From Stomatobaculum longum (GTDB taxonomy: Bacteria; Bacillota; Clostridia; Lachnospirales; Lachnospiraceae), in assembly GCA_000242235.1 (NCBI GenBank), contig JH590865.1, positions 99,877 through 163,876 on the forward strand: DNA of 64,000 bases. Reading direction: 5' to 3'. The notes beneath the pieces were generated by a model, which ran no database searches, was not told the DNA's origin, and saw only the letters and a program-made list of their open reading frames with translations. Shown here piece by piece: positions 14,227 to 22,187 of the stretch. A program made the position numbers and the translations under genes. Numbering within the stretch: the stretch's first letter is position 1; each line of letters starts with the position of its first letter.

Positions 14227-16344
14227 ATGGCAGAAGTCAACAGAGGTATGGGTGTCATCACAGAGACAGATTGTTATCTGTTCGGGCAGGGAACGCACTA
14301 TGAGATTTATAAGAAGCTCGGTGCACATCCCATGACGCGGGACGGCGTGGAAGGGTACTACTTTGCGGTCTGGGCACCGCACGCGCGCGCGGTGAGCGTG
14401 GTCGGCGAGTTCAATGACTGGCAGGCAGAGGCAAACCCGTGTGCGGAAATTTTTGAGGGCGGCATCTGGGAGTGCTTCATCCCGGGACTCAAAGCCGGGA
14501 TGCTCTACAAATTCCTTCTGAAAAGCGCTGCCGGGGAGCTTCTCTACAAGGCAGACCCCTATGCGCGCGGGGCGGAGTTCCGCCCCGGCACGGCGTCACA
14601 GCTCACGGGAGAACCCTGGGACTACCGGTGGAAGGATCAGGCGTGGATGCAACAGAGGGCAAAGCAGAATCCGCGGCAGGAAGCGCTCAGCATTTACGAG
14701 TGTCACCTCGGTTCCTGGCGGCGGGGCGATGAAAACGAGCGGGACGGTTTTCTCTCCTATGAGACCTTGGCGCGGGAGCTCTCGGCCTATGTCAAGGACA
14801 TGGGCTATACCCATGTGGAACTCATGGGCATTGCGGAGTATCCGTTTGACGGGAGTTGGGGCTATCAGGTGACCGGCTACTACGCGCCGACTTCCCGCTA
14901 CGGGAGCCCGGCGGAATTTCAGGCTTTTGTCGACACACTGCACGCGGCGGGCATCGGCGTGATTCTCGACTGGGTGCCGGCGCATTTCCCGCGGGATGCC
15001 TTCGGCCTTGTGGATTTCGACGGACAGGCGCTCTACGAGTACGCCGATCCGAGAAAGGGCGAGCATCCGGACTGGGGCACCAAGGTTTTTGATTACGGCA
15101 AGACCGAGGTCAAGAACTTCCTGATTGCGAATGCGCTCTACTGGATAGACGAATACCATGTGGACGGACTCCGGGTCGATGCCGTAGCATCGATGCTCTA
15201 TCTGGACTACGGCAGACAGAGCGGTCAGTGGTGCCCGAACAAATACGGCGGCAACGAGAATCTCGAGGCAATTGAGTTCTTCAAGCACTTGAATTCCGTG
15301 ATCGCCGGGCGGAAGGACGGCAGCATGATCATTGCCGAGGAGAGCACAGCCTGGCCCATGGTCACACACCGTCCGGAGGACAACGGTCTCGGTTTCACCT
15401 TCAAGTGGAACATGGGCTGGATGCACGACTTCCTCGAGTACATGAAGCTGGATCCCTACTTCCGGCGCGACAACCACAACAAGATGACCTTCGGCCTCAC
15501 CTATTTCACGAGCGAGAACTATGTGCTCGTGCTCTCGCACGATGAGGTGGTGCATCTCAAGTGCTCGATGATCAACAAGATGCCGGGTATTTACGAGGAC
15601 AAGTTCTCAAATCTGAAGTGCGGCTACAGCTATATGATCGGCCACCCCGGCAAGAAGTTGCTCTTCATGGGACAGGAATTTGCGCAGTGGCACGAGTGGG
15701 ATGAGAAGGTTTCGCTGAACTGGGAGCTGTTAAACGAGGCGCCGCACCGGGATATGCAGAACTTTGTGCGGGGACTCCTGCAGCTTTACCGCTCGCATCC
15801 GGCGCTGTACCGTCTGGACAACGACTGGCAGGGCTTTGAGTGGATCAATGCGAACGATGCGGACCGTTCGATTTTCTCTTTCCTTCGCCGGGATGAGAGC
15901 CGGAAGAAATCGCTGCTCTTTGTGATTAACTTCACGCCGGTTGCGCGCGAGGACTATCGTGTCGGCGTGCCGCACGCGGGCAGTTACCGGTTGATCCTGG
16001 ATGAGACCGAAGGACTCTATACGCTTCGGAAGAAGCGCGCGGTCTCCTATCGCGCAAAACCGGGCGAGTGCGACCAGAGACCGTTCTATCTGGAAGCGCC
16101 GCTGCCGGCGTACGGAGTGCGGATCTTCGAGTTCGATGAGACGAAGAAACTGGCGGCGAAGAAGACTGCGGTAGCAAAGAAACCGGCAGCCAAGAAGGCG
16201 GCGGGAACAAAGAAACCGGCGGCCAAGAAGGCGGCGGGCGCAAAGAAACCGGCAAGCGAGAAAGCGGCGAGTAAGAAACCCTCGGCGAAGAAGACTCAGG
16301 GTTCGCGGAGTGCCTCCAAGAAGACGGCATCTTCCGCAGAGTGA
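14227..16344 (+). CDS. glgB: 1,4-alpha-glucan (glycogen) branching enzyme with a histone H1-like tail
   Basis: Residues 1-~638 form a complete branching enzyme: an N-terminal CBM48 domain (YYFAVWAPHARAVSVVGEFNDW), then a GH13 barrel with nucleophile D318 (GLRVDAVASML), acid/base E371 (IIAEEST) and transition-state D439 (LSHDEVVH). It forms alpha-1,6 branches in glycogen. From about residue 639 to the C-terminus at 705 the protein becomes a lysine/alanine/proline-rich tail built on 11-residue units of the type KKPAAKKAAGT, which branching enzymes normally lack. The start is ATG 14227 behind GGAGGGAGT. No other glg gene is adjacent. The gene lies in reverse orientation inside the Tad locus, and its last 49 bp overlap the end of the convergent DUF6382 gene. 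Confidence 0.95.
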   Translation: MAEVNRGMGVITETDCYLFGQGTHYEIYKKLGAHPMTRDGVEGYYFAVWAPHARAVSVVGEFNDWQAEANPCAEIFEGGIWECFIPGLKAGMLYKFLLKSAAGELLYKADPYARGAEFRPGTASQLTGEPWDYRWKDQAWMQQRAKQNPRQEALSIYECHLGSWRRGDENERDGFLSYETLARELSAYVKDMGYTHVELMGIAEYPFDGSWGYQVTGYYAPTSRYGSPAEFQAFVDTLHAAGIGVILDWVPAHFPRDAFGLVDFDGQALYEYADPRKGEHPDWGTKVFDYGKTEVKNFLIANALYWIDEYHVDGLRVDAVASMLYLDYGRQSGQWCPNKYGGNENLEAIEFFKHLNSVIAGRKDGSMIIAEESTAWPMVTHRPEDNGLGFTFKWNMGWMHDFLEYMKLDPYFRRDNHNKMTFGLTYFTSENYVLVLSHDEVVHLKCSMINKMPGIYEDKFSNLKCGYSYMIGHPGKKLLFMGQEFAQWHEWDEKVSLNWELLNEAPHRDMQNFVRGLLQLYRSHPALYRLDNDWQGFEWINANDADRSIFSFLRRDESRKKSLLFVINFTPVAREDYRVGVPHAGSYRLILDETEGLYTLRKKRAVSYRAKPGECDQRPFYLEAPLPAYGVRIFEFDETKKLAAKKTAVAKKPAAKKAAGTKKPAAKKAAGAKKPASEKAASKKPSAKKTQGSRSASKKTASSAE

Positions 16345-17033
16345 TTCGGTTCTTCTGTGCGGTGAAAGAGGCGGCGGAGCAATCCGCCGCTCTTTTTTTG
16401 CGGAAGTTCCTCGGCACTGACCTCCCGGATTTCGCTGACGAGAGGGTCAAGCGACGGTGCGGCATCGACAGCAGGGTCCGCCGCGCGCGGCGTTGCCTCG
16501 GCGGCAGTCAGAATGCGCTCCAGATAGTCGAGAGAGTGCGGATGCGAGAGGCTTTCCTGATAGAGGCGGTAGGCGAGCACCATGTGTCGCTCTTCATTCT
16601 GATCGGTCAGCGCGAGGAGCGCATGTAAAAAGGCGGAGAGGCTGTCCGCGAAGTCCGCATGTTGTCCCGGGTGATAGAGAAAGCAGGGGGCGCGGCTCTG
16701 CGGGTCCAGGTAAATCGCGTCGGCATTGAGGACCAGACCGTCCGGAGACAAGAGATAGGCCGGGAGACGGGAGAGTGCCTGAAGAAGATATAGTAACAGG
16801 CGGCGAAGATCTTCGGCGCGAAGTTTTTGCTCGGCTGCTGCGTCGGTGAGAGAGAGCAGGCCGGTCACATCGTAGGAGAGTGTCTCGGGCAGCGCCTCAC
16901 AGGTAGGGCAGAGCGGCAGAAAACCGGGGATATGGTTTTCCTCGAGCATGCGGCGCGGAAAGCCGGATGCGTCGGCGGGGGAGAGAGGAAGTTCGAGGGC
17001 GCTGTGTGTCGCACTATGAACCGGTTTCATCAT
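16296..17033 (-). CDS. DUF6382-type protein of the Tad locus, without FHA domain
   Basis: A 245-residue soluble protein. Its N-terminal two thirds match the DUF6382 pattern: MLEENHIPGFLPL, LSYDVTGLLSL, a leucine-rich helical middle, YLLSPDGLVLNADAIYLDP and PCFLYHPGQ. In clostridial Tad loci such proteins usually continue into a forkhead-associated (phosphothreonine-binding) domain; here the sequence ends after a charged, basic segment (KKSGGLLRRLFHR) with no FHA-like strands. The start at 17033 follows AAAGGAGGTAACCCC and overlaps the preceding TadE-like gene by 4 nt (ATGA). It is the last gene of the main Tad operon. The role in pilus assembly is inferred only from context. Confidence 0.7.
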   Translation of the reverse strand: MMKPVHSATHSALELPLSPADASGFPRRMLEENHIPGFLPLCPTCEALPETLSYDVTGLLSLTDAAAEQKLRAEDLRRLLLYLLQALSRLPAYLLSPDGLVLNADAIYLDPQSRAPCFLYHPGQHADFADSLSAFLHALLALTDQNEERHMVLAYRLYQESLSHPHSLDYLERILTAAEATPRAADPAVDAAPSLDPLVSEIREVSAEELPQKKSGGLLRRLFHRTEEPNHSAEDAVFLEALREP

Positions 17034-17449
17034 GGGGTTACCTCCTTTGTGCTGTCCGGAAGCGGACTGGTGCTGCGAAGGGCTGTCTCCGGGCGCAGCG
17101 GTTTGTATTCGATGCGCGCAGAGAAACGGGGCGCGCGGAGCTCGACACCGCCGACCTCCGGTCCGCACCAGACGGTGAAGTGACTGTCGTCAACGGGGAG
17201 CAGGGAAGAGAGACGGCGCAGATAGTGTGACTTCAGTTCGGCCGGGGCAGCGGCGATATCGCCGGTGCGGGAATCCGCACGCGAGGCCTGTACCGCGAGA
17301 TCTTCGAGCAGAAAGCCGGCAGTGCAGCGGGCCTGTTCCCGATAGACGAAGCGGGTAGCTGCGGTCAGCGATAAAAAGAGAAGCGAGAATACATAGAGTG
17401 CTTCCACGGTGAGAGAGGCGCGAAGACGCAGAGACAGGGGCCGCCTCAT
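17030..17449 (-). CDS. TadE-like pseudopilin
   Basis: A 139-residue protein with a short basic N-terminus and one hydrophobic helix preceded by ASLTVEALYVFSLLFLSL. The (L)TVEA motif with glutamate near the helix start is characteristic of TadE/TadF-type pseudopilins. The rest is an extracytoplasmic domain. It overlaps the upstream peptidase gene by 4 nt (ATGA) and the downstream DUF6382 gene by 4 nt. It is probably processed by a prepilin peptidase of the same locus and contributes as a minor component of the Flp pilus assembly. Confidence 0.75.
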   Translation of the reverse strand: MRRPLSLRLRASLTVEALYVFSLLFLSLTAATRFVYREQARCTAGFLLEDLAVQASRADSRTGDIAAAPAELKSHYLRRLSSLLPVDDSHFTVWCGPEVGGVELRAPRFSARIEYKPLRPETALRSTSPLPDSTKEVTP

Positions 17450-17919
17450 GACAGAACCTTGCCCGGAGAAAAGAGACAAAAAAGGGCGGGGAGCAGAAAA
17501 AAGGGGAGCAGCGGAATGCGCTCTGTCCCTGCCTTTTTCGGGCGCCCGAAGCGGCGGCAGAGCAGAAAAAGAGAAAGGAGTGCCGCGGACAAAAAACCGG
17601 CTGTCAGCAGAAACAGCAGGCGGTGAAAGCCGGCGCCGAGACCGAAACAGAGGAGAAACAGTGCGTCGCCGAGCCCGAGGGCTTCGCGGGACAGCAGGGA
17701 AAAGGCGAGCAGCGGAAGAGACAGGCAGAGCGAGAGCAGAAGCTCTGTCGGCACAGTCGCGCGGACAAAGAAGAGGCGCCACAGATAAAAGCCGAGCTCC
17801 AGGAGGAGCAGAAGTTCAAAAAAGCGGCGGGGTACGGTTTGATAGAGAAAGTCCTCGCACGCGCAGGCAAGTGAAAAAAGCGTGAGACTGAAGCAACCGA
17901 AGAGGGTGGTCGCAAACAT
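17446..17919 (-). CDS. Second A24-type prepilin peptidase-like membrane protein
   Basis: A 157-residue, very hydrophobic protein. The A24 aspartates can be placed at D23 (CEDFLYQTVPRRF, equivalent to the DxxxxxxP motif) and D85 (ALGLGDALFLL, the GxGD motif). It is more diverged than the TadV-like protein at 13720-14142, lacking the usual Lys/Arg pattern after the first Asp and the K after GD. The ATG at 17919 is preceded by GAAAGGAGTTCCCG. It lies between two TadE-like genes in the main Tad operon, so a division of labour between major and minor prepilins is possible. Confidence 0.7.
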   Translation of the reverse strand: MFATTLFGCFSLTLFSLACACEDFLYQTVPRRFFELLLLLELGFYLWRLFFVRATVPTELLLSLCLSLPLLAFSLLSREALGLGDALFLLCFGLGAGFHRLLFLLTAGFLSAALLSLFLLCRRFGRPKKAGTERIPLLPFFLLPALFCLFSPGKVLS

Positions 17920-17931
17920 CGGGAACTCCTT

Positions 17932-18780
17932 TCAGGGATAGCAATAACTGCAGGGGCCAAGCTGCTCCACTTCGCGTTTCGGCACGGCGCGGACATAGGC
18001 GCGAATCGCGCGGCAGGCCGGATCGCGGTGCCAGGCGGTGCCGCTCGGCATCAGGTAGACAGTGCCGCCGCTTGCGCCGCGCGCACAGACCGGGCAGGCG
18101 TGATAGCGACCGCCGGAGGCATTGCGCGCAGCCGTCGCTTCGGAGAGAGACACGGCGCGAAGATCGTTGTAGAGATAGTGACAGCGGGCAGTCTTGTGGT
18201 AGCGGGTTGAGTGCCTGCCGACATAGACAATTTCCTCTTCCGGGTTTGCCGCGACGCAGTTTTCCGGATCGGTTTCCCCGATCCAGGCGCGCCGCCATGC
18301 CGTGCGGCTGCAGCGGATGGCGGGCAGGCGAAACAGGGGAATCGGGAGTGTGTAGCTGTAGTCCAGCACGACGCGAACCGTTTCGCCGTCCGCGAGGAAG
18401 CTCGAGCGCTCGGCACTGAGCCCGCTGAGATTCGGATCGGAGACAGCGGCGCGCGCGGCCGCAAGTGCCAAGGAACTCAGCGAATTTCTGTATTGCGCGG
18501 CCTCCGGTGTTGACAGCGCGGCCAGGGCAGCGGCGCGGTCACAGACGGTTTCCGCGGCGCGCTGCATCTGCCGCTCGGCGGTCATGATGCGGAAGGGCAC
18601 GGAAAAGAGGAGGAGCACAAACAAAAAGAGAGGCAGCACGAGCGCTGCCTCTACCGTGAGCGAGGCAGAGAGCGGGGCGCGGCGCCTCAGCGCTGCGCTC
18701 CTGTGAAGAGAAAAAGAGACGGAAAGTCGGGATTGTGCCTGGAGAGCTGTTTTCCGATTTTGATTGACAGTGGTTTTCAT
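17932..18780 (-). CDS. TadE-like protein with repeated His/Cys motifs
   Basis: A 282-residue protein. A long basic N-terminus leads to ASLTVEAALVLPLFLFVLLL, the TadE-type anchor. The extracytoplasmic part ends in two similar units: YVGRHSTRYHKTARCHYL followed by YHACPVCA, and VYLMPSGTAWHRDPACRAI followed by LGPCSYCYP. Each unit is a His, five residues later a Cys, then a CxxC pair, which looks like a metal- or disulfide-stabilised repeat. The start chosen is ATG 18780 (CAGAGGAGACGGCCAC upstream); the open frame runs to 19392, but that part shadows the DUF5702 gene. It is probably a minor pilin or pilus-associated protein. Confidence 0.75.
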   Translation of the reverse strand: MKTTVNQNRKTALQAQSRLSVSFSLHRSAALRRRAPLSASLTVEAALVLPLFLFVLLLFSVPFRIMTAERQMQRAAETVCDRAAALAALSTPEAAQYRNSLSSLALAAARAAVSDPNLSGLSAERSSFLADGETVRVVLDYSYTLPIPLFRLPAIRCSRTAWRRAWIGETDPENCVAANPEEEIVYVGRHSTRYHKTARCHYLYNDLRAVSLSEATAARNASGGRYHACPVCARGASGGTVYLMPSGTAWHRDPACRAIRAYVRAVPKREVEQLGPCSYCYP

Positions 18781-18832
18781 GTGGCCGTCTCCTCTGTTCA
18801 CAGAAACGCAAGGTTGAAGCGCCGTCGCCCTC

Positions 18833-20743
18833 TCAGTAGGCCCGGAAACTCTGCACGGAAATCTGAAACTGTTTCGGCGCGGCGGCGGGCAGGGAAAAGA
18901 GCGCGGTGAAAAGATGTGAGGCATTGCAGCGGAGCTCCGCGCGGAGCGAAACCAGGCAGTGCGTGATCCGGAAGGGCGTCTGTCCGTTCGAGAGCGCTGT
19001 TTCCATGAGATCGAGCATGCGGTAGTTCCGTTCGGCGCGGGAAGTTTGCAGGTAGAAAAAGAGCAGGGCTTCCCGGTAGGAGAGTCCGTCTCCGCTCTCC
19101 GAAAGGGTGGAGGCGGGAGGCTGAAAGCCGCCGCCTTGCAAGAGCCGCTCGGCAGAGATACGGGGGACGGGGGTAAGCAAAAAGAGCGGTGCTTTCTGTC
19201 CGGCAAGCAGCAGAGACAGGTCTGTGAGACTGTCATAGGCTGCAAGCGCATAGAGCAGCAGGAAACGGAGTAGGGCGCGAAGCCGCAGGGAAGCGGCCGC
19301 GGTACAGAGGCTGTCGGCGGCGTGTTCCGCGGTCTGACAGGCAGCCGGGTCCGAGAGCAGCGCGAGCAGACGGAGACTTTGCTGGTCCGCAAAGAGGCGG
19401 GAGCAGACTGCTGAAAAGTTTTCGCGGTCGGTCTCCTTGCCGGTGCTCAGATATTCCAGCTGGAGGCTGAGACCTGCCTGCGCCGCCTCTTTCGTTTGGG
19501 ACAGATAGCAGGGGAAAAAGGAGGCCGCATAGTGCGCAAAGAGACAGTCATCTTCGTCGCTGCGCGAGGCGCCAGGCTCCGCCGCCGCAAGCTGCGCGGA
19601 GGGAAGCTCTGTGAGAGACAGGCTTCCGGCGGGAACGGCTGCACTCGCCGGGAGGCAGAGCGCCTCGCGGGTCGCGGGCTCGGTTCGAAGGAGAGCGGCG
19701 AGGGAGAGAGGAGCAGCGTCCTGCCTGAGGCCCGAGGCCGCGCTGAGAGTCGGCAGACTGAGTGCTGCGGAAAAGTCGGCGGCGAGCGAATGCCAGAGGG
19801 CTTCGGCATCGATGCCCATGCCGTCGTCTTCGTCATCCTCTTCGGCTTCTTCGGCGATGCGCGCGGCAAGCTCTGCGGCTGCCGTCTCGTAGGCGGAGAC
19901 CGTCGCTGTGAGAGCGGGAGCAGCCGTCCCAGCCGCGGAAATTTCGGGACGCCGCGCGCGAAAGGCAGCTGCCGTCTCGGAGACGGTCTCGTAAAGGGGC
20001 AGGAGCGCTGCCTCTTCCGCCTGTCCCGAAAAGGCGAACCGTGCGCTGCCGTCTGTAAGTTGCGAGGAGAGCTGTAGGCAGTCGGCGGAAGCAAGCTCTG
20101 TTTGCCTGAGGGCCGCGGAGAGCGCGGCGGCATGTTGGGAGAAGTCCGGGAGATTGCCGGCTGCGAGCGCTGCGGCCGCGGCTTCCTTTTCGCGTCCGGC
20201 GTCCAGAAGGCTCTGCTCCAGCCGGAAATACAGCGCCTCGCTCTCCGCGGCGTCTGCAAAGAGGGGAGACAGCGCGGTCACGGACGGGGACACATGCTCG
20301 GCGAAGGTAAGACCGGGACGATACTGCGTGAGCAGTGACACCGTGAGCGGCGCAGTGTCTCCCGGCTGTGTCTTCATGTAGTCGAGCATTTCCTGCTCCA
20401 GCCAGACCGCGCCGCCGTCACCGAGGAAACCGGTTTCGAGCGGACGTATGGTCGCCTCGAAAAAGGGATAGCGCCCGGCATCCTGCCGGTACGCCTGCAC
20501 GGCGCGGTCCAGTTCGGCTGCGCAGCGCTCGTCGCCCGGGTAGCGGTAGGCGAGGATGCGGTAGCGCGCAAAGAGCGTGCGGTCATAGCGGGAGAACAGG
20601 GAATCCACGGCTGCATTGGCGGCGAGAGCGGCATAGTAGCGGGTTCCCGCGGTTCGCGCGCTTTCGAGCAGCGCACAGATGAGGGCGCAGCAGGAAGTCA
20701 GAACCAGCGCGAGAAACAGTGTGACCGAGCCGCGGAGCCGCAT
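18833..20743 (-). CDS. DUF5702-family protein of the Tad locus
   Basis: A 636-residue protein starting MRLRGSVTLFLALVLTS, with a single N-terminal transmembrane helix. CALICALLESARTAGTRYYAALAANAAVDSLFSRYDRTLFARY follows in consecutive segments, the characteristic opening of DUF5702 proteins found next to tadE genes in Clostridia. The remainder is an alanine-rich, mostly helical extracytoplasmic region. The gene begins at 20743, overlapping the flp stop by one base (TGATG), so the two are translationally coupled. It may act like TadG, linking the pilus to the envelope, but this is inferred from position. Confidence 0.75.
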   Translation of the reverse strand: MRLRGSVTLFLALVLTSCCALICALLESARTAGTRYYAALAANAAVDSLFSRYDRTLFARYRILAYRYPGDERCAAELDRAVQAYRQDAGRYPFFEATIRPLETGFLGDGGAVWLEQEMLDYMKTQPGDTAPLTVSLLTQYRPGLTFAEHVSPSVTALSPLFADAAESEALYFRLEQSLLDAGREKEAAAAALAAGNLPDFSQHAAALSAALRQTELASADCLQLSSQLTDGSARFAFSGQAEEAALLPLYETVSETAAAFRARRPEISAAGTAAPALTATVSAYETAAAELAARIAEEAEEDDEDDGMGIDAEALWHSLAADFSAALSLPTLSAASGLRQDAAPLSLAALLRTEPATREALCLPASAAVPAGSLSLTELPSAQLAAAEPGASRSDEDDCLFAHYAASFFPCYLSQTKEAAQAGLSLQLEYLSTGKETDRENFSAVCSRLFADQQSLRLLALLSDPAACQTAEHAADSLCTAAASLRLRALLRFLLLYALAAYDSLTDLSLLLAGQKAPLFLLTPVPRISAERLLQGGGFQPPASTLSESGDGLSYREALLFFYLQTSRAERNYRMLDLMETALSNGQTPFRITHCLVSLRAELRCNASHLFTALFSLPAAAPKQFQISVQSFRAY

Positions 20744-20916
20744 CAGTAGACCTTGCCGGCCTGGTTATTAATCTCGCCGAAGGCGCGATTCAGGAGGGCA
20801 ATGACCTGCCCCTTGAAGAGCACCACCAGGGTCACAAGGACCACGAGAATCAGAATGAGCTCAATCGTGGAAAAACCGTCTTCTGAATCAAAAAATCCTG
20901 TCGCAAACCGTTTCAT
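20743..20916 (-). CDS. Flp1-type type IVb pilin (major prepilin)
   Basis: A 57-residue protein in the gap between tadC and the DUF5702 gene. After a short N-terminus (MKRFATGFFDSEDG) it has GFSTIELILILVVLV, matching the type IV prepilin rule of cleavage after Gly14 with Glu at mature position +5, then one hydrophobic helix and a short amphipathic C-terminus (INNQAGKVY). Size and layout fit Flp1 pilins of Firmicute Tad systems. CAGGAGGTTTGTC precedes the ATG at 20916. It is probably the structural subunit of the pilus, processed by one of the two A24 peptidases. Confidence 0.88.
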   Translation of the reverse strand: MKRFATGFFDSEDGFSTIELILILVVLVTLVVLFKGQVIALLNRAFGEINNQAGKVY

Positions 20917-20937
20917 GACAAACCTCCTGAATTTGTT

Positions 20938-22179
20938 TTATGAGAAGCTGAAAAACGCGGGGACAACCATGACAATCATGACGACAAGGAGCATGAGAAA
21001 GAGCGGGAGCAGAAGTCTGGTTCCGGCTTCCTCGCCGAGACGCCGCGCCAGATTTTTTCGCTCATCCCAGGCGAGAGTCATCTCGGCCGCAAGGATGGTG
21101 CGGAGGGTAGCGACGCCGGTTCTCTGATTTTGTTCGAGCAGCGAGGCGAGCTTCATATATTGCCGGAGACCGCAGGCGCGCCCGAAGGCGCGGTACATGC
21201 GGCTCTCGCTTTCGCCCGCGCGGAGCAGAAGCAGTGCTCTTTTGAGTTCTTCGTAGGCGGCGCGCGGCGCCGCTTTTTTCTGCCGTTCGGCGCTGTAATC
21301 CGCGGCAATCGAGAGCAGGGCGTTGCGGGCATTCATTCCTGCGCCGAGCAGCACGAGGAGCTTGGACACGAGCTCGGGGTAGTCGAGCAGGAGCTGCCGC
21401 TGCCGCAAAGCGGCGGCATCCGCCCTGTCCTGTCGCTCTTTCAGGAGAAACAGCAGCGCGGCGACAGCGCCGAGCAAAAGGAAGAGACGCGCCTCGCTGC
21501 GTTTCTTTTCGCGGTAGCGGAGCGCATGTCCTTGGTATTCTCGGGGAAGGGAGAGTTCAGGCGCTATAGCCTGCCGGCTGTCCTCTGCCTGCAGATAGGC
21601 GAGAAAGTCCTTGGTGCGCTGTGCTGCCGGATCCGTAGCGGGCGGCAGTATCGTGAGGGGCAACAGGAAGCAGAGTCCCTCGCGTGCCGGTGTATCGCGG
21701 AGCGTCACGGTCAGTGTGAGCTCTGCGGGTCCGGTCAGCGCGGCGTTATTCACATTGCCGTAGCTGTCGAGCAGCGCGGGATCAGAAGAGAGATAGCTCG
21801 CCGAAAGGCCTTCTTCCGGGAAAAGGGCGGGGAAGTCGAGGCGGCCGCGGATTTCCGCGAGCGAGGCGTTGCCGTTTAAGACGACAAGCGGCAGCTTTTC
21901 CATGCAGCGGTCCGCGGCAGCCGCAAATTCGGCGTCCGTATAGCGACGCGCCTGTACGGGAAGGCAGAGTTCTGTCTCGCCGTCCCCGAGTCCGTCGATA
22001 ATCAGATCATAGCGGCTGTCGGCGCCGCCGTAGGAATTCCTGGGCAGGCGTGCGGCCGTTTCGAGCGAGTTTTGGGCAGGGTGCCGCAAGGTGGCAAAGA
22101 GGTAGAGGGCAAGCCCTGCGGCTAGGCAGAGGCAGGGCGCGCGATAGCGTTTCAGCAGGGAGAAAAGTCGTGTTTGCAT
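20938..22179 (-). CDS. TadC-like inner-membrane platform protein with an added N-terminal domain
   Basis: The C-terminal ~180 residues match TadC/GspF platform proteins: LLDYPELVSKLLVLLGAGM, the ALLLLRAGESESRMYRAFG loop, LASLLEQNQRTG, and a final hydrophobic helix (LLLPLFLMLLVVMIVMVVPAFF). Before this, residues ~33-225 form an extra non-cytoplasmic region between an N-terminal anchor helix and the next transmembrane segment, rich in Asp, Leu and Pro, that most TadC proteins do not have. TAGGAGCGGTC precedes the ATG at 22179, 8 nt after tadB. With TadB it forms the platform on which the CpaF ATPase acts. Confidence 0.8.
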   Translation of the reverse strand: MQTRLFSLLKRYRAPCLCLAAGLALYLFATLRHPAQNSLETAARLPRNSYGGADSRYDLIIDGLGDGETELCLPVQARRYTDAEFAAAADRCMEKLPLVVLNGNASLAEIRGRLDFPALFPEEGLSASYLSSDPALLDSYGNVNNAALTGPAELTLTVTLRDTPAREGLCFLLPLTILPPATDPAAQRTKDFLAYLQAEDSRQAIAPELSLPREYQGHALRYREKKRSEARLFLLLGAVAALLFLLKERQDRADAAALRQRQLLLDYPELVSKLLVLLGAGMNARNALLSIAADYSAERQKKAAPRAAYEELKRALLLLRAGESESRMYRAFGRACGLRQYMKLASLLEQNQRTGVATLRTILAAEMTLAWDERKNLARRLGEEAGTRLLLPLFLMLLVVMIVMVVPAFFSFS

Positions 22180-22187
22180 GACCGCTC

